From assembly GCA_902491055.1 (NCBI GenBank), contig CABUGI010000025.1, positions 1-22,777 on the forward strand: a DNA stretch of 22,777 nt, given 5' to 3'. Source of the DNA: an uncultured Collinsella sp. GTDB taxonomy: Bacteria > Actinomycetota > Coriobacteriia > Coriobacteriales > Coriobacteriaceae. The translations under genes were made by a program, and so were the position numbers. Positions 15,606-22,777 of this stretch are shown here, one piece after another. The notes under the pieces were generated by a model. It did no database searches. It was not told the origin of the DNA and saw only the letters and a list, made by a program, of their open reading frames with translations. Within the stretch, counting starts at the first letter, position 1. Every line of letters begins with the position of its first letter.

Positions 15606-15823
15606 GTCTCAATCTGTAACATCTATCGACCGTTTCTGGCTCCAGATGTTACAGATCGAGACGAATTGTTCAGCGGCACCCGTTTGTCTCAATCTGTAAC
15701 ATCTACTCGGCAAATAGAGCTCTATCTGTTACAAATCGAGACGAACAGAAGACACCCGAATCGAAAATCTCAATCTGTAACACCAGGCCCACTTTTAGCG
15801 GCCAAGATGTTACAAGTCGAGAC
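15606..15823. repeat. Array of three 57-bp hairpins at 80-81 bp period
   Basis: Three units at 15606-15662, 15686-15742 and 15767-15823 are each exactly 57 bp: a 19-nt left arm, a 19-nt loop and a 19-nt right arm. The left-arm consensus is GTCTCAATCTGTAACATCT, and the right arm is its near-perfect inverse ending in GAGAC. The loops differ completely. Spacers of 23 and 24 nt both begin GAA and contain CACCCG. Unit 1 pairs 18 of 19 positions; units 2 and 3 are weaker. Most mismatches are A/C on the plus strand, which would be G:U pairs in minus-strand RNA. No gene overlaps the array, which lies 177 bp upstream of clpB. Confidence 0.9.
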
Positions 15824-15834
15824 AAACCGAGAAC

Positions 15835-15865
15835 CACCACAAAGGTGCCTGTCCCCTTTGTGGTG
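15835..15865. repeat. GGTGCCTGTCCCC-type palindromic repeat
   Basis: CACCACAAAGG (15835-15845) pairs exactly with CCTTTGTGGTG (15855-15865) around a 9-nt loop. The central GGTGCCTGTCCCC string resembles motifs I recall from REP-type repeats of many bacteria. It lies 11 bp beyond the third hairpin of the 57-bp array. Confidence 0.65.
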
Positions 15866-16314
15866 ATCCAGAGAAGAATCAGCCCCGATTAAAAGAGGCG
15901 GCATCAAGCCCAGTCTACGTTTGGCGATCCCAAAACCCAACGAAAACGCAGCGATGGAATCGAGAACCGACAATAGCCCGTTCGCACAGATAGAGGCAGA
16001 GATTCAAGGTCAGAGTCCGGCTTAAACGGCTTAGCTATCGCACGTCACATTGTTCTCGTCGTCCCCCTATCATATTTATAGTGCTTATAGTGAAAATAGT
16101 GAGTTTAGTGAGAAGAGTATCGCTCAAAACTCGTGGACTCAATTATTGACCTCACGCCCAGAATGAGTGGGGCAAATATTTCTATTAGAGGTCAAATCGA
16201 AGCCCAATAGGGCCTTTTCACCCCGTCATTTCGGTCGATCGCTTTCTTTTGAAGATTGTCGTAAGCTGGTATCACTTATCTTAATGAATGCATACTATTT
16301 GCGAGGTACCCGCC
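15866..16314. other. Non-coding stretch, mostly unassigned
   Basis: No convincing gene is seen. Short open frames here lack ribosome binding sites or overlap repeats. It contains CCCAACGAAAACG near 15936, similar to CCCAACGAGAACG near 17022, and the 9-bp tandem repeats at 16077-16112. Confidence 0.5.
16077..16112. repeat. Four tandem 9-bp TAGTG repeats
   Basis: Four consecutive 9-mers share the core TAGTG at a strict 9-bp period: TATAGTGCT, TATAGTGAA, AATAGTGAG and TTTAGTGAG. They lie about 200 bp upstream of the gene at 16315. Spaced direct repeats of this kind often bind a regulator or initiator, but no partner can be named. Confidence 0.7.
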
Positions 16315-16962
16315 GTGAAACGCTCCACCTATATCGGCCTGCTCGTCTTAGCGTTTGCGATTACCGCAGTCGGCGTAGGAATTATCTATCTCGCATTTCT
16401 CCCCGCCTCTGCGACGCAGGCGGCGGTTGAGACCGTAAGCTATCCCATCGAGGTCCTCACCGATATCGTCAAACCCGATTCGGTCACCGTCGATTTTGAC
16501 GGTACGCCCGCAGCGCTTGGTGTCAGCAACTATCCCCGCATCGAACTTGGGGCCAGACGCTACACCAAAGATGAGCAGCTTATCGGCAAGGCAACCAGTT
16601 TACTCAAAGGCAAGACGTTTAAGCGGTGGTACGGCGCCGCAATATATCGAGCCAAGAATGGCCAAATGGTTGGCGGATATTATTCGACCCTTGAGCTCGA
16701 TGCGGCAAACGGGAGCAAATTGTGCAACGTCTCATACGACCCCGGCTGCGTGGACAATGAAGGACCGGGGGTCTATATCTCGGATGGCGACGTAATCTAC
16801 GTCATGGAGGGCGACCAGACGGCAGTCGTCGATTTTATGGATCGGTGTACCGAGGATGCCTACGAACAAACCTGCGAGCCCGATCCGCAGACAGCGCGCA
16901 ACAGTGGCTCGGCACGCACTTGGCTATTTGACGATGAAATAACCTGGACCCCATCGAAATAA
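16315..16962 (+). CDS. Membrane-anchored or secreted protein of unknown function
   Basis: A 215-residue protein I do not recognise. A basic N-terminus (MKRST) leads to one hydrophobic helix at about 6-28 (IGLLVLAFAITAVGVGIIYLAF), followed by ASATQA, which could be a signal-peptidase site or simply the edge of an anchor. The rest should lie outside the cell. Four Cys (137, 145, 178, 187) could form two disulfides. It includes GVYISDGDVIYVMEGD, a beta-like stretch. No Cys sits at the end of the signal, so it is not a lipoprotein. GTG at 16315 is chosen because GAGG lies 8 nt upstream; an in-frame ATG at 16288 has no binding site. It is a single gene with no clear terminator. Confidence 0.75.
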   Translation: MKRSTYIGLLVLAFAITAVGVGIIYLAFLPASATQAAVETVSYPIEVLTDIVKPDSVTVDFDGTPAALGVSNYPRIELGARRYTKDEQLIGKATSLLKGKTFKRWYGAAIYRAKNGQMVGGYYSTLELDAANGSKLCNVSYDPGCVDNEGPGVYISDGDVIYVMEGDQTAVVDFMDRCTEDAYEQTCEPDPQTARNSGSARTWLFDDEITWTPSK

Positions 16963-17042
16963 GGACCCGCCGGGCAGGCAACTTTGTGATGGTCCCGGTC
17001 AATTATTAGCGCCTCTCAAGACCCAACGAGAACGTCGCGGTA

Positions 17043-17114
17043 GCCCCGGCCACACCTTTCCCTCGGGCGACCCTCGCGAAGCGCGTGAGCACGAGGGAAA
17101 GGTGTGGCCGGGGC
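17043..17114. repeat. Perfect 23-bp inverted repeat beside the hydratase gene
   Basis: Positions 17043-17065 and 17092-17114 are exact reverse complements over 23 bp (starting GCCCCGGCCACACCTTTCCC). The 26-nt loop can itself form a small CTCGCG/CGCG fold. The structure ends 11 bp from the stop of the hydratase gene and serves the convergent junction. No T-run follows on either strand, so it is either a non-canonical terminator or a mobile or REP-like repeat. Confidence 0.8.
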
Positions 17115-17125
17115 GTACAGCAGAG

Positions 17126-19426
17126 TTACTCGGCAGCGGCCTTGAACTTGTTGTAGTTGATCAGGCAGCCGGCCTTGACGATGGCACGCTCCTCTGCCGT
17201 CATATCGGCTATGTAGAGCTCAATGTGCTCGACCGTGCCGTCGGCGCGCACCACGTAGGCGGCGATGTTCTTCAGGTCGCCATCGAGCGCGGCACGGATA
17301 CCCGGCACAAAGACATAATCGCCCACCTCAAAGTTGGGCTCGGCCTCCATCTGGAAGGGCACCATGCCCCAGTTCATCACGTTGGAGCGATAGCGCTTGG
17401 TGGCGTACTCGTGGACGATGTTGGCCAGGCCGCCAATTACGCGCTGGCAGCTCGCGGCTTGCTCGCGGGCAGAACCGTCACCGGGCTTCTTGGCATAGAG
17501 CATGGAGCCGTACTCAGTCGCCTTGGCATCGGCCACAACGCCGGCGCCGGTCAGCGCCTCAAACACGCCCGCAAGCTCGGCATCGAGCGCCGCCAGGTCA
17601 CCCGCGGACTCGCCGGCCACGCGACGCTTCTCCACCGCGGCGGCCCCCTTGGAGCGACCCACGTAGGCCGGGTCGCGACGGCTGAGCGTAAACTCGGCCA
17701 GACCCAGCGGGTTGGAGCGGAAGGAACTCGTCTCGCCCGAGGGAATGAGCTCGTCAGTCGTGGTGACCGGGTCCATGATCTTGGAGCACACCTTGAGCAG
17801 GATATCGTCGCCGAGGGGCTCCATCGCGGGCCACGGCTTGATGTTGGGGCCCTCGACCAGCTCGTCGGCAGGCTCGGCCTTGCCAAAGCCCCAGTACACG
17901 CGCTTTTTGTACGGCGCGTCGTCAAAGGTGTACTCGCAGGCCTCGTCCCAAGTCTCCTCGGGCAGGTCGGTCGCCGGCGTCAGGACGCCGCCGTTGGCAG
18001 CCGTCGCCGCAATGGAGCGGGCGTCCATCAGGGCCACGGCGCTCAGCTGGCCATTACCTGGCTTTGAACCCTCGCGGTTGGGGAAATTGCGCGTGGTGTG
18101 GCGAATCGAAAGGCCGTTGTTGGCAGGCGTGTCGCCGGCACCGAAGCACGGACCGCAGAACGCCGTGCGCACGATCGCGCCAGCCTCCATGAGGTCGTAG
18201 ATGTAGCCGCGGCGTGTAAGCTCGAGCGCCACGGGCTGGCTCGTGGGATAGACCGACAGCGAAAACTCGCCGCAGCCGGTGTTGGCGCCCTTGAGCACGC
18301 GGGCAGCCTGGACCACGGAGTCGTAGTTGCCGCCCGAACAGCCGGCGATAACGCCCTGCTGCACGTGCAGCTTGCCGTCGACGATCTTGTCGAGCAGGCT
18401 AAAGTGCGTCTTGCCCTCGCCGATCTTGGCGGCCTCGAGCTCCACCTCGTGCAGGATGTCCTCGAGGTTCTCGTTGAGCTCGTCGATCTCAAAGCCGTTG
18501 GAAGGATGGAACGGCAGCGCGATCATGGGCTTGATGCTCGACAGGTCGACCTCGACACAGCCGTCGTAGTAGGCGACATCGGCGGGCTTGAGCTCGCGAT
18601 AATCATCGCCGCGGCCATGCATGGTCAAAAACGCGTGCGTATCCTCGTCGGTTGCCCAGATGGAAGAAAGGCAGGTGGTCTCGGTGGTCATGACGTCGAC
18701 GCCGTTGCGGTAGTCGGTCGTCATGCTCGCGATACCGGGGCCCACGAACTCCATGACCTTGTTCTTAACGTAACCCTTGGCAAAGACGGCACGGATGATG
18801 GCGAGCGCCACATCGTGCGGGCCGACGCCGGGGCGCGGGGCGCCCGTGAGGTAGATGGCAACGACGCCGGGATAGGCGACATCGTAGGTGTCGCGCAGCA
18901 GTTGCTTTGCCAGCTCGCCACCGCCCTCGCCCACGGCCATGGTGCCCAGGGCGCCGTAGCGGGTGTGCGAGTCGGAACCCAAGATCATCTTGCCGCAGCC
19001 AGCGAAGTTCTCACGCATAAAGGAGTGGATGACGGCGATATGCGGCGGAACGAAGATGCCGCCGTACTTTTTGGCAGCCGAGAGACCAAAGACGTGGTCG
19101 TCCTCGTTGATGGTGCCGCCCACGGCGCACAGCGAGTTATGGCAGTTGGTGAGCACGTAGGGCAGCGGGAACTGCTCCATGCCCGAGGCACGCGCCGTCT
19201 GGATAATGCCGACAAAGGTGATGTCGTGGCTCGCCATGGCGTCGAAGCGAATCTTGAGCGCCTCGGGGTCGCCGGACGTATTGTGTGCCTGAAGGATCGA
19301 ATACGCGATGGTGCCGCGCTTGGCATCCTCGGGTGTCTGCGTAATGCCGCGCTCAGCGGCCTCGGCCTCAGGCACAACCTCGCTGCCGTTACGCAGGTAG
19401 ATGCCGTCCTCGTACAGCTTGACCAT
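17126..19426 (-). CDS. Aconitase-family hydratase
   Basis: A 766-residue member of the aconitase superfamily, 4Fe-4S enzymes that isomerise hydroxy-tricarboxylates through a dehydrated intermediate. The three cluster cysteines are C363 (AGCSGGNYDS), C424 and C427 (FCGPCFGAG). The substrate-site stretch SDSHTRYG lies at 151-158 and RNFPNREG at 446-453. The C-terminal swivel domain ends with RSNVMNWGMVPF and a GxxVFVPG segment. Its divergence from canonical aconitase motifs (for example CSGGN where CTNSS is usual) suggests it may be nearer to the poorly known YbhJ-like hydratases than to citrate aconitase. ATG at 19426 with GGAG 5 nt upstream is preferred over the in-frame start at 19471. It is a single gene with no citrate synthase or isocitrate dehydrogenase nearby. 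Confidence 0.85.
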   Translation of the reverse strand: MVKLYEDGIYLRNGSEVVPEAEAAERGITQTPEDAKRGTIAYSILQAHNTSGDPEALKIRFDAMASHDITFVGIIQTARASGMEQFPLPYVLTNCHNSLCAVGGTINEDDHVFGLSAAKKYGGIFVPPHIAVIHSFMRENFAGCGKMILGSDSHTRYGALGTMAVGEGGGELAKQLLRDTYDVAYPGVVAIYLTGAPRPGVGPHDVALAIIRAVFAKGYVKNKVMEFVGPGIASMTTDYRNGVDVMTTETTCLSSIWATDEDTHAFLTMHGRGDDYRELKPADVAYYDGCVEVDLSSIKPMIALPFHPSNGFEIDELNENLEDILHEVELEAAKIGEGKTHFSLLDKIVDGKLHVQQGVIAGCSGGNYDSVVQAARVLKGANTGCGEFSLSVYPTSQPVALELTRRGYIYDLMEAGAIVRTAFCGPCFGAGDTPANNGLSIRHTTRNFPNREGSKPGNGQLSAVALMDARSIAATAANGGVLTPATDLPEETWDEACEYTFDDAPYKKRVYWGFGKAEPADELVEGPNIKPWPAMEPLGDDILLKVCSKIMDPVTTTDELIPSGETSSFRSNPLGLAEFTLSRRDPAYVGRSKGAAAVEKRRVAGESAGDLAALDAELAGVFEALTGAGVVADAKATEYGSMLYAKKPGDGSAREQAASCQRVIGGLANIVHEYATKRYRSNVMNWGMVPFQMEAEPNFEVGDYVFVPGIRAALDGDLKNIAAYVVRADGTVEHIELYIADMTAEERAIVKAGCLINYNKFKAAAE

Positions 19427-19600
19427 ACTGTCTCCCACTCTGCCCAAAAGATTTGGGCGCATAGCATACATTCGTTCAATATCGTGCCATAGAACGGTTG
19501 CGAGCGGGTTACGAATCTACACGTTCACTTTATCTCGGTAAAGCATAGGACGAGCCCGGTGCAGGACCGGCGGATTTGGTGCAAGTGTGTCCCTTTCAAC

Positions 19601-19629
19601 TAGTCATTTAAGAACGTCCCCAATGACTA
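19601..19629. repeat. Single copy of the GGGGACGTTCTT repeat
   Basis: TAGTCATT (19601-19608) pairs exactly with AATGACTA (19622-19629) around TAAGAACGTCCCC. This is the element found as an inverted pair at 3786-3839, with the same 13-nt centre. It differs in the stem by a coupled change (A-T here, G-C at 3818/3836). Confidence 0.75.
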
Positions 19630-19634
19630 CCCAT

Positions 19635-19717
19635 AACAACGCCGATGTTTTGGCGCGGACAGCGAAAGCCCACCAATTCGGAGCAAAACAACGCCGCAAG
19701 TAGAGGACGGACAGCGA
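19635..19717. repeat. Two 31-bp direct repeats, 52 bp apart
   Basis: Positions 19635-19665 and 19687-19717 both begin AACAACGCCG and end CGGACAGCGA, with 11 unlike bases between. The identical spacing of the two conserved blocks shows they are copies of one element. They lie in the gap between the hydratase promoter side and the hspR terminator and contain no gene. Confidence 0.65.
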
Positions 19718-19817
19718 GCGACGTCCAGAGCGAACAAGTTGGCATGAAAAAGGCAAGGCATAGACCTTCTGGTCATGCCTTGCCTTTTGAATGACAAATT
19801 GTCGCTCTGGACGTCGC
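19718..19817. repeat. 16-bp inverted repeat flanking the hspR terminator
   Basis: GCGACGTCCAGAGCGA at 19718-19733 and its exact reverse complement at 19802-19817 bracket the terminator hairpin at 19748-19788. Pairing continues inward imperfectly (GAACAAGTT against AAATTGTC). The left arm directly abuts the 31-bp direct repeats. The whole could fold into one long cruciform, or the arms could be ends of an inserted element. Confidence 0.7.
19747..19788 (-). terminator. Intrinsic terminator of the dnaK-grpE-dnaJ-hspR operon
   Basis: AAAAGGCAAGGCAT (19748-19761) pairs exactly with 19775-19788, and an inner GACC/GGTC extends the stem to about 18 bp around TTCT. On the minus strand the stem runs into TTTTTCATG. 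It lies about 70 nt past the hspR stop. The plus-strand side also has a short T-run, so it may work both ways. Confidence 0.9.
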
Positions 19818-19830
19818 GCAGCGTCGGCCC

Positions 19831-19858
19831 GTTACGCGGGTTGGTAAACCCGCGTAAC
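19831..19858 (-). other. GC-rich hairpin at the hspR stop codon
   Basis: GTTACGCGGGTT (19831-19842) pairs exactly with 19847-19858 around a 4-nt loop, and its arm touches the TAG stop of hspR. No T-run follows, so it more likely protects the 3' end of the transcript than terminates it (inference). Confidence 0.6.
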
Positions 19859-20274
19859 TACAAATCCCCGCCGGCGCCCAGCAGCTTACGCATGACCTGT
19901 TCGGGGTTAACTGAGCCGTCGCGCGGGGCCAGGGCGGTGATCTTCTTCTGCATCTTGTACTCGTGCAGCTCGTCCTCGAGCTGGCGTACGCGGGCACGGA
20001 GTTTTTCGTTCTCGCGCTCGCGCTCCTCGGCACGCTCCTTCATATCGAGGATACGCACCACGCCGGCAAGGTTGATGCCCTCGTCGGTCAGCTGGTTGAT
20101 GAGCTCCAGGCGCTCGATATCGGCACGCGAATACAGACGCGTGTTGCCGCCCGAGCGCTGGGGGTTCACCAGGCCCTTGGACTCGTAGACGCGCAGAGTC
20201 TGCGGATGCATACCGGTCAGCTCGGCCGCCACGCTAATCATGTACAGCGGTTTGTTCCTATTGTCCTCGGCCAT
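19858..20274 (-). CDS. hspR: Heat-shock repressor HspR (MerR family)
   Basis: A 138-residue MerR-type repressor of the dnaK regulon. The winged helix-turn-helix spans about 10-75, with ISVAAELTGMHPQTLRVYE and the wing RSGGNTRLYSRADIERL. A coiled-coil dimer helix follows at about 76-110 (ERERENEKLRARVRQLEDEL). HspR usually binds CTTGAGT-N7-ACTCAAG boxes and uses DnaK as co-repressor, which gives feedback control of the operon it ends. ATG at 20274 follows AGGTAGC. It is last in dnaK-grpE-dnaJ-hspR, the order typical of Streptomyces and other actinobacteria, 72 nt after dnaJ. Any dnaK promoter box lies beyond the window. Confidence 0.96.
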   Translation of the reverse strand: MAEDNRNKPLYMISVAAELTGMHPQTLRVYESKGLVNPQRSGGNTRLYSRADIERLELINQLTDEGINLAGVVRILDMKERAEERERENEKLRARVRQLEDELHEYKMQKKITALAPRDGSVNPEQVMRKLLGAGGDL

Positions 20275-20346
20275 GCTACCTGACCCCTTTCCGTCTCGTT
20301 ATCGTCCATCATAAGCCCGCGGGCGTGGGCGTGCGCCGCGACCGCC

Positions 20347-21312
20347 CTAGTACGTCGCCTTGTAACGGTTGACCTTCTCGCGGTAGTCGCGCGTGTCGGC
20401 CTCGCGCAGCTTGGTCATGGCATCGCGCTCGTCATCAGACAGGTTCGTGGGAACCTGCACCTTGATCTCGACAAGCAGCGCACCGGTGCGCCCGCGATGC
20501 TTAACGTCGGGCGCGCCCATCTCCTTAAAGCGGAACTTCTTGCCCGTCTGGGTACCCGCGGGCACCTTCAGACGAACCGTCGCACCACCGGGCGTCGGCA
20601 CGTCCACCGTGCAGCCGAGCGCCGCCTCGTAGACCGAGACCGGTACCTCCATGGTCACGTCGGCACCTTTGCGCTTAAACAGCGGGTGCTCCTCCACATG
20701 CGTGGTCACGACCAGGTCGCCGCGCTCGCCACCCGCAACGCCGTACTCGCCGCGACGCTTGTAGCGTAGCTTGCCGCCGTCGACCGCGCCCGCGGGCACC
20801 GAGACCGTAATGGTCTGCTGCTCGCCTGTCGAGGGAATGCGATAGGTGACCTTGTGCGTCACGCCGCGGAACGCGTCCTCAGCCGTCACATCGACGGTCA
20901 GCGACAGGTCGCCGCCCTTGCGAGCGCGGCCGCGACCCGCGCCGGCACCGGCAGCGCCCGCAGCCCCGGCAAAGCCCGAGCCCCAATCGCTGCCCCAGGC
21001 GCCGTTGCCGCTAAAGATGCTGTCGAAGATGTCGCCCCAGCCGCTGGCGCCCGCGCCGGCACCGTAGCCTCCGCCATACGCGCCGCCTGCGCCCGGCATG
21101 CCGCCAAACATGAGCATCTGGTCGTACTCTTTGCGCTTCTTCTCGTCCGAAAGCGTCTCGTAGGCCTCGCTGATCTCCTTGAACTTGGCCTCGTCGCCGC
21201 CGGCATCGGGGTGATATTTTTGCGCGAGCTTGCGAAACGCGCTCTTGATCTCTTTGTCGGAGGCGCTCTTGGATACGCCCAGGATGTCATAGAAGGTTTT
21301 GCCTGCAGCCAT
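20347..21312 (-). CDS. dnaJ: DnaJ-family co-chaperone without zinc domain
   Basis: A 321-residue J-domain co-chaperone that stimulates DnaK ATPase and delivers clients. The J-domain is at about 6-65 with HPD at 34-36. A long Gly/Ala-rich linker (about 70-128) follows, and then the two C-terminal beta domains. The CxxCxGxG zinc repeats of classical DnaJ are absent, so it is of the type II (CbpA/DnaJB-like) kind, as in the second J-protein of many actinobacteria. A classical DnaJ may be encoded elsewhere. ATG at 21312 has GGAG 5 nt upstream; a longer reading from 21345 adds a basic stretch without family support. It follows grpE by 108 nt, with a hairpin in the gap. Confidence 0.94.
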   Translation of the reverse strand: MAAGKTFYDILGVSKSASDKEIKSAFRKLAQKYHPDAGGDEAKFKEISEAYETLSDEKKRKEYDQMLMFGGMPGAGGAYGGGYGAGAGASGWGDIFDSIFSGNGAWGSDWGSGFAGAAGAAGAGAGRGRARKGGDLSLTVDVTAEDAFRGVTHKVTYRIPSTGEQQTITVSVPAGAVDGGKLRYKRRGEYGVAGGERGDLVVTTHVEEHPLFKRKGADVTMEVPVSVYEAALGCTVDVPTPGGATVRLKVPAGTQTGKKFRFKEMGAPDVKHRGRTGALLVEIKVQVPTNLSDDERDAMTKLREADTRDYREKVNRYKATY

Positions 21313-21385
21313 CGTAGCTCCTCTCCTGTTACGTCCGCCGCCCATGCAGACGACGGCTCATGCTTTCATATGGCACTAGGCCAGA

Positions 21386-21415
21386 AAGGGCCCCGGGTGT
21401 TGCCCCGGGGCCCTT
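21386..21415 (-). other. GC-rich hairpin between grpE and dnaJ
   Basis: AAGGGCCCCGGG (21386-21397) pairs exactly with 21404-21415 around a 6-nt loop. On the minus strand only TTTCTGG follows, so termination would be weak. It starts 6 nt past the grpE stop and probably lowers or stabilises the dnaJ-hspR versus dnaK-grpE part of the transcript (inference). Confidence 0.6.
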
Positions 21416-21420
21416 CTCAA

Positions 21421-22263
21421 TTACTCCTCGGTGCTCTCGACCGTATCGGCCGTAGCATCCTCGGGCGCCGCTTCGGGCTCCGGTGCGGGGCGCTTCTCGC
21501 CACCGTAGGTCACCGTCACCATCGCGGAACGCAGGATGCGATCCGCCATGCGGTAGCCCTTCTGGTACACATCGTTGACGGTCTCGTCGTACTGCGATGC
21601 GTCCTCGACGCGACCCACAGCCTGATGCTCGAGCGGATCGAACGCCTCGCCCTTGGGGTCGATGGGCTCAACGCCCTCATGCGCAAACACGTCGAGCAGC
21701 TTGGCATGTACCGCGTCAACGCCATCGACGAACTGCTTAAAGTCGTCGGAAAGCTCCTGACTGCGGGCATGGTCGATCGCGCGCTCGATATCGTCAATCA
21801 CCGGCAACAGCGCGGTGACAAGCTTCTCGGTCGCGCGCTCGCGCTCGGCGATACGCTCATTGGCGGTGCGGCGACGGAAGTTCTCCCAGTCGGCCTGCAG
21901 ACGGGCGGTACGCTCGGTGGCGTCCTTTGCCTTGTCCTCGGCGGCCTTCTGAGCCTCTGCCGCAGCATCGAGCTCATTGCGCACGTCGGCAAGCTCTTTC
22001 TGAGCCTGCTCGAACTTGAGCTTAAAGTCGTTGTCGGCGGCTTCCTCACCGGCGCGGATAGCGGCTTCCACCATCTCGTCCTCGGTCATCGTCGCCTCCT
22101 TGTTGGAATCCTCTACCTGGTTCTCGGCAGCCTCGGCGGCCGGGGCCTCATTGACCTCGGTATCGTCTGCGGCCTCTACGGGAATCTTCACGTCCTTCTC
22201 CTCAGAGTCAACGGGGGCGGCGCCAGCGGCAGCCGCCTCCGTGCGAGCTTTACGGGCGGACAT
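21421..22263 (-). CDS. grpE: Nucleotide exchange factor GrpE
   Basis: A 280-residue GrpE, the factor that frees ADP from DnaK. An acidic, Ala-rich tail of about 75 residues precedes the long coiled coil (about 80-130). The family signature LQADWENFRRRT lies at 122-133, and the C-terminal beta domain contains VYQKGYRMADRILRSAMVTV. The length is above the usual 180-220 because of acidic extensions at both ends. ATG at 22263 comes 2 nt after the dnaK stop, with GAGGA inside the dnaK 3' end as its ribosome binding site, so the two are translationally coupled. Confidence 0.97.
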   Translation of the reverse strand: MSARKARTEAAAAGAAPVDSEEKDVKIPVEAADDTEVNEAPAAEAAENQVEDSNKEATMTEDEMVEAAIRAGEEAADNDFKLKFEQAQKELADVRNELDAAAEAQKAAEDKAKDATERTARLQADWENFRRRTANERIAERERATEKLVTALLPVIDDIERAIDHARSQELSDDFKQFVDGVDAVHAKLLDVFAHEGVEPIDPKGEAFDPLEHQAVGRVEDASQYDETVNDVYQKGYRMADRILRSAMVTVTYGGEKRPAPEPEAAPEDATADTVESTEE

Positions 22264-22265
22264 GA

Positions 22266-22777
<512 letters not shown>

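Noticed and set aside
15606..15823. CRISPR array
   Set aside because: Repeats alternate in orientation, are only 19 nt, and no cas genes are in the window.
15770..15973. 67-codon minus-strand open frame
   Set aside because: It overlaps the hairpin array and the GGTGCC repeat, and has no clear ribosome binding site. A FSLG-like stretch also appears near 17022-17040, so an old coding remnant is possible but not supported.
16167..16430. 87-codon plus-strand open frame
   Set aside because: It overlaps the start of the better-supported gene at 16315 in another frame and has an unlikely composition.
21386..21415. Intrinsic terminator between grpE and dnaJ
   Set aside because: The stem is strong but the following sequence has only three Ts, so I list it as a hairpin instead.

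Overview
The window looks like a piece of the chromosome of a high-GC gut actinobacterium of the Coriobacteriia, most likely Collinsella or a close relative. This is inference. The main support is the actinobacterial heat-shock order dnaK-grpE-dnaJ-hspR with a MerR-type HspR at the end. Other support is a nearby clpB, a mannose-family PTS with its DUF956 partner, Fe-S-rich anaerobic redox proteins, and many intergenic hairpin repeats built around GGGGAC/GTCCCC.

Layout. At the left edge is the 5' part of a minus-strand tRNA-Arg(CCU). Positions 185-3468 hold a minus-strand mannose-type sugar PTS operon: IIAB (manX), IIC (manY) and IID (manZ), then a terminator, then the DUF956 accessory protein. 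Positions 3844-7146 hold hypA and a 925-residue multi-Fe-S, FAD/NAD(P)-binding oxidoreductase, both on the minus strand. The oxidoreductase is transcribed away from a TetR regulator, with two palindromes between them. The tetR gene is followed by a Trp-rich polytopic membrane protein and a strong terminator. Positions 9309-10805 encode a one-pass membrane protein with a very acidic N-terminus. It converges on an AAA/DUF4143-type ATPase (10879-12231) whose promoter lies inside a nested inverted repeat. A small Pro-rich protein and ClpB (12802-15429) follow on the minus strand.

Upstream of clpB, 15430-16314 has no convincing gene but is the most structured DNA in the window. It holds three hairpins of exactly 57 bp at an 80-81 bp period, a GGTGCCTGTCCCC-type palindrome, and four 9-bp tandem repeats. 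Next come an exported or membrane-anchored protein of unknown function (16315-16962), a perfect 23-bp inverted repeat, and an aconitase-family hydratase (17126-19426). A 430-bp repeat-rich gap with a terminator separates this from the heat-shock operon, which runs from the right edge (partial dnaK) through grpE and dnaJ to hspR.

How the genes fit together. The PTS genes take up and phosphorylate a hexose. The oxidoreductase, TetR and membrane protein look like one regulated redox unit of unknown substrate. DnaK-GrpE-DnaJ and ClpB form the disaggregation machinery, normally repressed by HspR. No phage, insertion sequence or cas gene was found. The best candidates for something undescribed are the 57-bp hairpin array upstream of clpB and the TetR-controlled Fe-S flavoprotein with its membrane partner.
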